Positions 1-4,831 of a stretch of DNA of 7,893 nucleotides are shown here, in pieces. Origin of the DNA: DASRHY01 sp046765875. GTDB taxonomy: Bacteria > Actinomycetota > Actinomycetes > Propionibacteriales > Kribbellaceae. The stretch is taken from NCBI GenBank assembly GCA_046765875.1, contig JBKPSJ010000160.1, positions 1 through 7,893 of the forward strand. Direction: 5' to 3'. The notes below the pieces were generated by a model that saw only the letters and a list, made by a program, of their open reading frames with translations, searched no databases and was not told the DNA's origin. The position numbers were made by a program, and so were the translations under genes. Position 1 is the stretch's first letter; the number at the start of each line of letters is the position of its first letter.

Positions 1-39
1 CCCACCAACCTTCCGTGCCGCGATCTGGTGGTTGGTGGG
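1..39. other. Perfect 10-bp inverted repeat (hairpin) at the left edge
   Basis: Positions 1-10 (CCCACCAACC) are the exact reverse complement of 30-39 (GGTTGGTGGG), with a 19-nt loop. The left arm touches the window edge, so the stem may be longer. No U-tract follows, and the loop is long for a terminator. It could be a terminator of the upstream gene, a leader structure for proA or an operator. No coding feature can be supported in 1-93: the three forward frames reach stops at 88-90, 101-103 and 54-56 without recognisable protein similarity. Confidence 0.4.
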
Positions 40-87
40 TGCTCAAGGTGGGCTGAGACGGCGGCGGAGGGTCGCCGTGGGGCGCAC

Positions 88-93
88 TAGGAT
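88..93 (+). promoter_or_regulatory. Candidate -10 element of a leaderless proA promoter
   Basis: TAGGAT fits the actinobacterial -10 pattern TAnnnT and lies 6 nt before the GTG at 100, the spacing expected if transcription starts at the start codon. No convincing -35 is seen around 64-70. The same bases include AGGA (89-92), which could instead be a short ribosome binding site for GTG 100. The sequence cannot separate the two readings, but both favour GTG 100 over GTG 94. Confidence 0.4.
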
Positions 94-99
94 GTGCGA

Positions 100-1344
100 G
101 TGAGCGAGATCATCGAGCTGGCGCGGCGGGCGCGCGAGGCGTCGTACGAGCTTGCGGCGGCGTCGCGGGCGGACAAGGACGCCGCGTTGCGGGCGATGGC
201 GACGGCGCTGCGGGAGAACACGGCGCGGATCGTCGACGCCAACGCGCTCGATGTCGCCGCGGCCCGGGAGGCCGGGACGCCGGAGTCCACCGTCGACCGC
301 CTTCGGCTGGACCCCGAGAGGGTCGACGCGATGGCTGCCGGGCTGGAGGACCTGGCCGGGCTCGCGGACCCGGTCGGCGAGGTCGTACGCGGGTACACGC
401 TGCCGAACGGGCTCGAGCTCAGGCAGGTACGGGTGCCGTTCGGCGTGGTCGGCATCATCTACGAGGCCCGGCCGAACGTCACCGCCGACGCGGCCGGCAT
501 CTGCCTCAAGTCCGGCAACGCCGTACTACTGCGCGGCTCGTCCTCGGCGGCGCACAGCAACGCCGCGATCATCGAGGTCCTGCGCGATGCTGCCGTGAGT
601 GCCGGGCTGCCCGCCGATGCGATCCAGGGCGTACCGGGGGACCGGGAGGCGGTCAAGGAATTGATGCAGGCGCGCGGCCTGGTCGACGTGCTGATCCCCC
701 GCGGCGGGGCAGGCCTGATCCAGACCGTGGTCAGCGAATCGACCGTACCGGTGATCGAGACCGGCGTCGGGAACTGCCACGTGTACGTCGACGCAGACGC
801 CGACCTCGACCTGGCGACGACGATCCTGCTGAACGCGAAGACCCAGCGCCCAAGCGTGTGCAACGCCGCAGAGTCGTTGCTGGTGCACAAGGATGTGGCC
901 GAAGAGTTCCTTGCCAAAGCGTTGCCTGTGCTGGCTGACTCCGGGGTCACCGTTCACGGCGACGCCGCAGTTGTTGCCGCGGGCAACGATATTGTACCCG
1001 CGACCGAGGACGACTACGGCACCGAGTACCTGTCGCTCGACTTGTCGGCCGCGGTTGTCGACACGCTGGAGGACGCGGTCGAGCACATCCGCCGATACGG
1101 ATCGGGTCACACCGAGGCGATCGTCACCCGTTCGCAGGCGGCGGCTCGGCGGTTCGTACAGGCCGTCGACGCGGCGGCGGTGGTCGTGAACGCGAGCACC
1201 CGGTTCACCGACGGCGGCGAGTTCGGCTTCGGCGCCGAGATCGGCATCTCCACCCAGAAGCTGCACGCCCGCGGGCCGATGGGCCTGCCGGAGATGACCT
1301 CGACCAAGTACGTCCTCACCGGCGAGGGCCAGATCCGCACCTGA
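100..1344 (+). CDS. proA: Gamma-glutamyl phosphate reductase (glutamate-5-semialdehyde dehydrogenase), ProA
   Basis: This cytoplasmic enzyme does the second step of proline synthesis: it reduces gamma-glutamyl phosphate with NADPH to glutamate-5-semialdehyde, acting after ProB. The protein is 414 aa from GTG 100, the usual ProA length, and matches the family throughout. Recognisable blocks are VPFGVVGIIYEARPNVT (about 111-127), the LKSGNAVLLRGSSSA cofactor region (about 134-148), VIETGVGNCHVYVD (about 220-233) and the catalytic cysteine in QRPSVCNAAE (C254, codon 859-861). The C-terminus ends with the typical GPMGLPEMTSTKYV. An in-frame GTG at 94 would add two residues, but AGGA at 89-92 is then only 1 nt away, so 100 is preferred. 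proB is not in the window. The next gene converges from the minus strand, so proA ends its own transcription unit here. Function is certain from sequence; only the start is open. Confidence 0.97.
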   Translation: MSEIIELARRAREASYELAAASRADKDAALRAMATALRENTARIVDANALDVAAAREAGTPESTVDRLRLDPERVDAMAAGLEDLAGLADPVGEVVRGYTLPNGLELRQVRVPFGVVGIIYEARPNVTADAAGICLKSGNAVLLRGSSSAAHSNAAIIEVLRDAAVSAGLPADAIQGVPGDREAVKELMQARGLVDVLIPRGGAGLIQTVVSESTVPVIETGVGNCHVYVDADADLDLATTILLNAKTQRPSVCNAAESLLVHKDVAEEFLAKALPVLADSGVTVHGDAAVVAAGNDIVPATEDDYGTEYLSLDLSAAVVDTLEDAVEHIRRYGSGHTEAIVTRSQAAARRFVQAVDAAAVVVNASTRFTDGGEFGFGAEIGISTQKLHARGPMGLPEMTSTKYVLTGEGQIRT

Positions 1345-1413
1345 CGACGACATCGAAATGACGGTCGCGGTGATCGGCCCGCCGCCGAGGCGCGCTCAGT
1401 CCGACCCAAGGCT
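1345..1413. other. Gap between the convergent proA and membrane-protein genes
   Basis: This 69-nt gap between two 3' ends should contain termination signals. I see only a short perfect stem, TCGGC-CCGCC-GCCGA (1374-1388), inside GC-rich sequence and without a U-tract. It is too weak to call a terminator with confidence. Confidence 0.25.
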
Positions 1414-1692
1414 TCACCTGGGGCTGCGCCTGCGGCGTACGAGGAGCTGGACGAGGTCGATCGCGGACGCCAGCGCGACCACGAAGCAGGACAGAGCGGC
1501 AACGGCGAAGGCTGTTGTGCCAGAGCCCGACTCCGGCCGGATCACCCATAGCCATACGCCGGCGCCGATACCGATCACGAGAGCTATGGCGGCGTACACG
1601 GCGCGGACGCCGAGCGGGCTGCGCGCTTCCGTCGGCTCGCGTCCAGACCGCCCCAGCGGGGTCATGTGCCCATGATCCTCCGGATGACTCAC
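1414..1692 (-). CDS. Small two-helix membrane protein, possibly DUF6343 family
   Basis: A 92-aa protein with a polar N-terminus, two hydrophobic segments (about residues 31-51 and 59-80) and a basic Arg-rich tail (RRRRS). The segment GREPTEARSPLGVR (about 17-30) just before the first helix resembles what I recall of actinobacterial DUF6343 proteins (G-x-E-P-x-T-A-R-S-P-L); this is a recollection, not a database match. The GTG start at 1692 overlaps the stop of the upstream XRE-cupin gene as GTGA, a common translational-coupling arrangement. An internal ATG at 1665 (Met10) follows a GGAGG (complement of 1677-1681) by 11 nt and is a fair alternative start giving 83 aa. It is probably cotranscribed with the regulator. 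Function is unknown; helix count and basic tail suggest both termini lie in the cytoplasm. Confidence 0.7.
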   Translation of the reverse strand: MSHPEDHGHMTPLGRSGREPTEARSPLGVRAVYAAIALVIGIGAGVWLWVIRPESGSGTTAFAVAALSCFVVALASAIDLVQLLVRRRRSPR

Positions 1693-2246
1693 ACGTGCTG
1701 CATGACGATCACACAGGTCGAGCCGGGCTCCAGCGCCTGGCAGATGTGCGGTACGTCGCCGGGGTAGACCATGTAGTCGCCCGCGCCGAGTTCGACCGCT
1801 TCGTCGTCCGGTCCGGCCAGGATCCGGCCGGTGCAGACGATGATGTGCTCGGTCGTGCCGGGCATGTGCGGATCTGACTCGCGGGCCTTGCCGGGCTCGA
1901 CCTGGATCAGGAAGATGTCGCGGCGCGCGTTCGGCGGGCAGGTCGACAGCAGCGTCGCCGTGTACGGGGCGCTCTCGGCCGCGACCGCCGGACCATCGCC
2001 CTTGCGGATCACCTGCACCGCCGTGCGGGGCGGGTCAACGAGTGAGCCGAACGGTACGCCGAGCGCGACCCCGAGCGCCCACAGCGTCTCGACGCTCGGG
2101 TTGCCGGTCGCCGACTCGAGTTGGGACAGCGTCGACTTGGCCACGCCGGCCCGCTTGGCCAGTTCGGACAGCGAGATGCCGGCCCGGTTGCGCTCCCGGC
2201 GCAGCGAGGCCGCGATGCGATCCAGGGGTAGTCGGTTCTCGGTCAT
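1689..2246 (-). CDS. XRE-family transcriptional regulator with C-terminal cupin domain
   Basis: From ATG 2246 the protein is 185 aa, the normal size for the HTH-cupin class. An XRE-type helix-turn-helix spans about residues 10-65 (LSELAKRAGVAKSTLSQLES, then NPSVETLWALGVALGVP). A small beta-barrel cupin spans about 108-183, with candidate metal or ligand residues H127, E133, H134 and H167 (PHMPGTTEHIIVCTGRI and GDYMVYPGDVPHICQ). The family typically binds operators as dimers and senses a small molecule through the cupin. An upstream in-frame start at 2333 is possible but would run through the divergent promoter region; ATG 2246 has a GGAG 6 nt upstream and the typical family N-terminus. It is divergent from azlC across 65 nt containing two matched inverted repeats, so it likely controls azlCD and itself. 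It overlaps the downstream small membrane-protein gene by 4 nt. The ligand is unknown; an amino acid is a reasonable guess. Confidence 0.92.
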   Translation of the reverse strand: MTENRLPLDRIAASLRRERNRAGISLSELAKRAGVAKSTLSQLESATGNPSVETLWALGVALGVPFGSLVDPPRTAVQVIRKGDGPAVAAESAPYTATLLSTCPPNARRDIFLIQVEPGKARESDPHMPGTTEHIIVCTGRILAGPDDEAVELGAGDYMVYPGDVPHICQALEPGSTCVIVMQHV

Positions 2247-2265
2247 GTTCGCTCCGCGAGTCCAT

Positions 2266-2285
2266 TTGTTCGGCTTGACGAACGC
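2266..2285. promoter_or_regulatory. Candidate operator 1 between the XRE-cupin gene and azlC
   Basis: TTGTTCG-GCTTGA-CGAACGC: a perfect inverted repeat GTTCG-N6-CGAAC (2268-2283) with flanking TT and GC. The candidate azlC -35 (TTGACG, 2275-2280) lies inside it, so a bound regulator would block RNA polymerase. The element recurs in reverse orientation at 2314-2333, which is the main reason to believe it. An extra unpaired GTTCG half-site lies at 2247-2251, next to the regulator start codon. Confidence 0.65.
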
Positions 2286-2304
2286 CGACATGTCTGTCCA
2301 TCCT
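2275..2304 (+). promoter_or_regulatory. Candidate azlC promoter (leaderless)
   Basis: TTGACG (2275-2280) is a near-consensus -35, followed by an 18-nt spacer and CATCCT (2299-2304), which keeps the important A2 and T6 of TAnnnT. The predicted transcription start, 7 nt later, coincides with ATG 2312. No Shine-Dalgarno-like sequence precedes the gene, which agrees with a leaderless mRNA. The -10 is imperfect, so confidence is moderate. Confidence 0.4.
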
Positions 2305-2305
2305 A
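2300..2305 (-). promoter_or_regulatory. Candidate -10 of the XRE-cupin gene
   Basis: On the minus strand 2305-2300 reads TAGGAT, a full TAnnnT match. Transcription would start near 2293, giving a leader of about 47 nt with GGAG placed 6 nt before ATG 2246. No good -35 is seen at 17-18 nt spacing; that zone is occupied by operator 2, as expected for autoregulation. It overlaps the azlC -10 on the other strand, so the two promoters are face to face. Confidence 0.4.
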
Positions 2306-2311
2306 GTGAAC

Positions 2312-2974
2312 ATGCGTTCGGCAGAGCGAACAACCACCCTGAACCGGGATGTCGCCCTCGTCTGCCTGGCGGATGCCGTCGTCGGCGCCTCGTTCGGTGC
2401 GATCGCGGTGGCCGGGGGACTGCCCGTCTGGGTGCCGGTCGCGATGTCGCTGCTCGTCTTCGCCGGCGGCGCGCAGTTCAGCGCGGTCGGCATCGTGCTC
2501 GCCGGCGGCGGACCGGTCGCCGCGGTGACCACCGGGTTGCTGCTCAACACCCGGCACCTGCCATTCGGGTTCGCTGTCGCCGACGTACTCGGGCCGCGGC
2601 CGCTGACCAAGGTGATCGGCGCACATCTGATGGTCGACGAGTCCGTCGCGTTCGCGCTGGGCCAGTCCGGGCCGGAGATGCGGCGGCGGGCGTTCTGGAC
2701 CAGTGGCGTGGCGCTGTTCGGGGCGTGGAACATTGCCGTACTGATCGGCGCGCTCGCCGGTCAGGCGATCGGTGATACCGATGCCTTCGGACTGGACGCT
2801 GCGTTCCCAGCGGTACTGCTCGCACTGGTGCTTCCGGCTCTGCGCGACCGGCAGACTCGGAAGGCGGCGCTCGTCGGCGCGGCCATCGCGTTGATCGCGA
2901 CACCGTTTCTGCCGGCCGGTCTGCCGGTCTTGATGTCATTGCTCGGGCTGCTCGCGTTGAGGTGGAAGCCATGA
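2312..2974 (+). CDS. azlC: AzlC family branched-chain amino acid exporter, large subunit
   Basis: A 220-aa integral membrane protein, the usual AzlC/YgaZ/BrnF length. Family marks are FAGGAQFS (about 50-57), LLNTRHLPFGFA (about 77-88, the place of the conserved N-x-RH-x-x-YG motif) and MVDESVAFAL (about 107-116). Hydrophobic segments follow through to the C-terminus, suggesting 5-7 helices. With AzlD it forms a two-subunit exporter of branched-chain amino acids and methionine in characterised members; the substrate here is inferred. GTG 2306 is an in-frame alternative start adding two residues, but ATG 2312 fits the predicted leaderless transcription start. The stop overlaps the azlD ATG by 4 nt (ATGA, 2971-2974). 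An XRE-cupin gene diverges upstream and an Lrp/AsnC gene converges downstream, so two regulators frame the pair. The RH-x-x-FG form (Phe for Tyr) is a mild departure from the motif as I recall it. Confidence 0.92.
   Translation: MRSAERTTTLNRDVALVCLADAVVGASFGAIAVAGGLPVWVPVAMSLLVFAGGAQFSAVGIVLAGGGPVAAVTTGLLLNTRHLPFGFAVADVLGPRPLTKVIGAHLMVDESVAFALGQSGPEMRRRAFWTSGVALFGAWNIAVLIGALAGQAIGDTDAFGLDAAFPAVLLALVLPALRDRQTRKAALVGAAIALIATPFLPAGLPVLMSLLGLLALRWKP
2314..2333. promoter_or_regulatory. Candidate operator 2 overlapping the azlC start
   Basis: On the minus strand this reads TTGTTCG-CTCTGC-CGAACGC, identical to operator 1 in all 14 arm bases and different only in the 6-nt centre. The two centres are 48 bp apart. 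It begins at the last base of the azlC ATG at 2312 and covers the usual -35 zone of the regulator's own candidate promoter (-10 at 2300-2305), so occupancy could repress both genes. GAAC at 2308-2311 and GTTC at 2316-2319 form a further overlapping short inverted repeat. Confidence 0.62.
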
Positions 2975-3279
2975 CACTGACCGCCATCCTGGTGCTTGCC
3001 GTAGGCACCTATCTGATGCGGCTGGCCGGACCGCTGCTGCACGGCCGGATCGAGATCTCCGAACGCACCCAGGTGCTGCTGGCCAGGGGAGCGACGGTGC
3101 TGTTGGTGGCGCTGGTGGCGACAGCCGCGCTGATCGAGGCCAAGGAGTTCGCCGGCTGGGCGCGGCCGACCGGCGTCCTGGTCGCCGGTGTCCTGGCCTG
3201 GCGGCGGGCGCCGTTCGTGGTGATCGTGGTCGCGGCCGCCGCGACAACCGCTCTGCTGCGCCTCGCGGGCGTTTCCTAG
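2971..3279 (+). CDS. azlD: AzlD family small subunit of the branched-chain amino acid exporter
   Basis: A 102-aa very hydrophobic protein, the typical AzlD/YgaH/BrnE size. It opens with LAVGTYLMRLAGPLL (about 9-23), the family's N-terminal TYL-x-R motif, followed by hydrophobic stretches at about 37-55, 65-80 and 82-98. It partners AzlC in the membrane. The ATG at 2971 overlaps the azlC stop as ATGA and has AGGTGG (2960-2965) 5 nt upstream, so translation is probably coupled and the ratio of the subunits fixed. An in-frame GTG at 2962 is possible but would lie on top of that ribosome binding site. The TAG stop (3277-3279) shares the CTAG palindrome with the stop of the convergent Lrp gene. 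No room is left for a separate terminator between these two genes. Confidence 0.9.
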   Translation: MTLTAILVLAVGTYLMRLAGPLLHGRIEISERTQVLLARGATVLLVALVATAALIEAKEFAGWARPTGVLVAGVLAWRRAPFVVIVVAAAATTALLRLAGVS

Positions 3280-3728
3280 TCCTCCGGCAGCGGGGCCGGC
3301 CGGCCCTCCCAGCGGGTCGACAGGACCACGGTTGTGCGGGTCCGGATCACGCCCCTGACCCTGCGCAGCACGCCGACCGTAGCTTCCAGCGCGGCGACGT
3401 CGGGCACCCGGACCTTGACCACCAGCTCGGCCTCGCCGGCGACGAACCAGCAGTCCTCGACGGCCGGCACCTGTCGCACCGCCTCCACCACATCGTCGGT
3501 CTCGGTGTCGTCGCCCTGGAACAACCCGACCAGCGCGCTGGTGCCCAGTCCGACCCGCTCGGGATCGACCACGGCGTGGTACCCGCGCAGCACGCCGCGG
3601 TCCTCGAGCCGCCGGACCCGTTCCTGCACGCTCGGCCCGGACATCCCGACCAGCCGGCCCAGTTCGGCCCAGCTCAGCCGTCCGTTCGCGCGCAGCGCCT
3701 CCACCAACTGGCGATCGGTCCTGTCCAC
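3276..3728 (-). CDS. Lrp/AsnC family transcriptional regulator
   Basis: A 150-aa protein with both Lrp domains: an N-terminal AsnC-type winged helix-turn-helix (residues 1-50, starting DRTDRQLVEALRANGRLSW, with LGRLVGMSGPSVQERVRRLE as the HTH) and a C-terminal RAM ligand-binding domain (about 66-136, with VAGEAELVVKVRV as the effector-loop strand). Family members are dimers or octamers that bind DNA and respond to amino acids. The GTG start at 3728 is well supported by AGGAGG (3739-3734 on this strand) 5 nt upstream. In Corynebacterium an lrp gene controls the adjacent brnFE exporter; here the Lrp gene converges on azlCD, so a similar link is plausible but not shown. An inverted repeat overlaps its own candidate -10, suggesting autoregulation. 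The effector is unknown. The C-terminal extension after the RAM domain is short and Pro-rich. Confidence 0.94.
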   Translation of the reverse strand: MDRTDRQLVEALRANGRLSWAELGRLVGMSGPSVQERVRRLEDRGVLRGYHAVVDPERVGLGTSALVGLFQGDDTETDDVVEAVRQVPAVEDCWFVAGEAELVVKVRVPDVAALEATVGVLRRVRGVIRTRTTVVLSTRWEGRPAPLPED

Positions 3729-3754
3729 CGGTTCCTCCTAACGGAGCGTGTTCA

Positions 3755-3772
3755 GCCTACATCATCATAGGC
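3755..3772. promoter_or_regulatory. Candidate operator over the Lrp-gene promoter
   Basis: GCCTA-N8-TAGGC is a perfect inverted repeat whose right arm overlaps the candidate -10 of the Lrp gene. Position and symmetry suit an autoregulatory Lrp/AsnC site, but the arms are only 5 bp, so chance is a real alternative. Confidence 0.4.
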
Positions 3773-3794
3773 ATCGACACCGCTTTGCCTTCAA
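3764..3794 (-). promoter_or_regulatory. Candidate promoter of the Lrp gene
   Basis: On the minus strand, TTGAAG (3794-3789), a 19-nt spacer and TATGAT (3769-3764) form a promoter-like pair. The -10 is close to consensus; the spacer is longer than the ideal 17-18. Transcription would start near 3757, about 28 nt upstream of GTG 3728, leaving room for the AGGAGG ribosome binding site. Confidence 0.45.
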
Positions 3795-3798
3795 TTCA

Positions 3799-3826
3799 TT
3801 GGAGCTAGACGACACCAACATACAAT
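3799..3826 (+). promoter_or_regulatory. Candidate promoter of the 42-codon small gene
   Basis: TTGGAG (3799-3804), a 16-nt spacer and TACAAT (3821-3826), one of the best -10 matches in the window. It lies in a locally AT-richer stretch (about 3775-3865) unlike the surrounding GC-rich DNA. Transcription would begin near 3833, giving a leader of about 37 nt before ATG 3870. Confidence 0.5.
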
Positions 3827-3869
3827 CGAAGGTAAACAGACAAGTTTGCCATCACACATTGGAAGGACC

Positions 3870-3998
3870 ATGATCACCCTCGATGTTGCCCGTGCCCAGG
3901 TCGACGAGCTGCAGCGTGTCGCGGCCGCGTACAACCGCGCCCACGCGAGAGGCCGCGGCCGGCGCCGGCTGCTCGCTCGCCGTACCCGCAGGCACTGA
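3870..3998 (+). CDS. Arg-rich 42-aa microprotein of unknown function
   Basis: A short reading frame, ATG 3870 to TGA 3996-3998. The N-terminal half (MITLDVARAQVDELQRVAAA) can form an amphipathic helix; the C-terminal half is extremely basic, with 12 Arg in the last 19 residues and sequences such as GRGRRR and RRTRRH. Support for expression is unusually complete for so small a frame: a promoter-like TTGGAG/TACAAT, GGAAGGA (3861-3867) 2-3 nt before the start (GGAAGG with 3 nt), and a strong hairpin 25 nt after the stop. Short actinobacterial proteins with an amphipathic helix followed by an Arg-rich tail are familiar to me, but I cannot name the family. The tail could bind nucleic acid or simply reflect high-GC codons read in this frame. 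It lies between the Lrp gene (divergent) and the nadD operon. Confidence 0.6.
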   Translation: MITLDVARAQVDELQRVAAAYNRAHARGRGRRRLLARRTRRH

Positions 3999-4023
3999 CA
4001 ATCGCTGGCCACCGCGGCTCTCA

Positions 4024-4049
4024 CCGGGTGGGCAGGCCCGCCCACCCGG
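4024..4049 (+). terminator. Hairpin terminator (no U-tract) after the 42-codon gene
   Basis: CCGGGTGGGC (4024-4033) and GCCCACCCGG (4040-4049) form a perfect 10-bp GC-rich stem with a 6-nt loop. No T-run follows; hairpin-only terminators of this kind are often proposed in actinobacteria. It lies 25 nt after the small gene and just before the promoter-like element of the nadD operon, so it would insulate the two units. Confidence 0.65.
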
Positions 4050-4060
4050 CGATGAACCGC

Positions 4061-4066
4061 TAGGCT
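4061..4066 (+). promoter_or_regulatory. Candidate -10 of a leaderless nadD-operon promoter
   Basis: TAGGCT fits TAnnnT and ends 7 nt before ATG 4074, placing the predicted transcription start on the start codon. No Shine-Dalgarno sequence precedes that ATG, which supports a leaderless reading. A -35 is not recognisable; its expected position lies in the right arm of the preceding hairpin. Confidence 0.45.
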
Positions 4067-4073
4067 GCGCGCT

Positions 4074-4223
4074 ATGTCATCTGCGCTGGTGCTGCCGCTG
4101 ATCGTGGCGCTCGAAAGCAATCCAGGTATGTCGAAGTGGGCGTTCGGCATCTTCACCTTCGTCACCCTGGCCGCGCTGCTCGTCATCACGCTGATCTTCG
4201 GCAAGGGCCGGCCACACAGCTGA
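4074..4223 (+). CDS. 49-aa single-pass membrane microprotein upstream of nadD
   Basis: The frame runs ATG 4074 to TGA 4221-4223. Residues 1-13 are hydrophobic (SSALVLPLIVAL), followed by a short polar turn (ESNPGMSKW) and a strong transmembrane helix (about 23-44, FGIFTFVTLAALLVITLIF), then a short basic tail (GKGRPHS). The first segment could be a second short helix or a signal-like anchor. Small membrane proteins at this place before nadD occur in other actinobacteria as far as I recall, but I cannot name the family. The stop is 5 nt before the nadD ATG, and nadD has no clear ribosome binding site, so nadD translation may depend on ribosomes ending this frame. A second in-frame ATG (Met19) could give a 31-aa form. 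Function is unknown. Confidence 0.72.
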   Translation: MSSALVLPLIVALESNPGMSKWAFGIFTFVTLAALLVITLIFGKGRPHS

Positions 4224-4228
4224 GCACC

Positions 4229-4825
4229 ATGCCCGACAAGCGGCGCCTCGGGGTGATGGGCGGGACGTTCGACCCGATCCATCACGGACACCTCGTCGCC
4301 GCCAGTGAGGTCCAGTCGTACTTCAAGCTCGACGAGGTCATCTTCGTACCCACCGGCCAGCCCTGGCAGAAGTCCGAACGCCAGGTTTCGGCTGCCGAGG
4401 ACCGGTACCTGATGACCGTGATCGCGACCGCGTCCAATCCGCGGTTCTCGGTCAGCCGCGTCGACATCGACCGGCCCGGCCCGACGTACACGATCGACAC
4501 CCTGCGCGATCTCGCCAAGCTGTATCCCGGCAGCGAGCTGTTCTTCATCACCGGCGCCGACGCGCTGGCGCAGATCCTGACCTGGCGCGACGTCGACGAG
4601 ATGTTCGAACTGGCTCACTTCGTCGGCTGTACTCGGCCCGGTACGGAGAACCTGGCGCTCCCGCTGGACCGACTGCCGAAGGATCGCGTGACACTCTTGG
4701 AGGTACCGGCGCTGGCGATCTCCTCGACGGAGTGCCGCGAACGTGTCACCCGCGGCGAACCGACCTGGTATCTGGTACCGGACGGCATCGTCCAGTACAT
4801 AGCCAAGCGCAACCTCTACGTTTAG
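4229..4825 (+). CDS. nadD: Nicotinate-nucleotide adenylyltransferase NadD
   Basis: This cytoplasmic enzyme transfers AMP from ATP to nicotinate mononucleotide, giving deamido-NAD, the step before NAD synthetase. The 198-aa length is typical. The N-terminal nucleotidyltransferase block GVMGGTFDPIHHGHL (8-22) holds the (H/T)xGH signature (H18, H21), and the C-terminal ISSTECR (164-170) is the actinobacterial form of the ISSTxxR motif. PTGQPWQK (41-48) and ITGADAL (107-113) are further family blocks. The ATG at 4229 gives the normal N-terminus; frames starting further upstream run through the membrane microprotein gene. It follows that gene by 5 nt and precedes rsfS by 6 nt, so the three are almost surely one operon. 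Only a poor ribosome binding site (GAG) is seen, pointing to coupled translation. Confidence 0.97.
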   Translation: MPDKRRLGVMGGTFDPIHHGHLVAASEVQSYFKLDEVIFVPTGQPWQKSERQVSAAEDRYLMTVIATASNPRFSVSRVDIDRPGPTYTIDTLRDLAKLYPGSELFFITGADALAQILTWRDVDEMFELAHFVGCTRPGTENLALPLDRLPKDRVTLLEVPALAISSTECRERVTRGEPTWYLVPDGIVQYIAKRNLYV

Positions 4826-4831
4826 GACGAT

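Noticed and set aside
526..1353. 275-codon minus-strand frame over proA
   Set aside because: Shadow of proA, whose whole length matches its family.
1831..2775. 314-codon + frame across the XRE-cupin gene and azlC
   Set aside because: It is antisense to one well-supported gene and off-frame to another, and spans their shared promoter region.
3834..3847. AAAC-N6-GTTT inverted repeat in the leader of the 42-codon gene
   Set aside because: Four-base arms in an AT-richer stretch are expected by chance.
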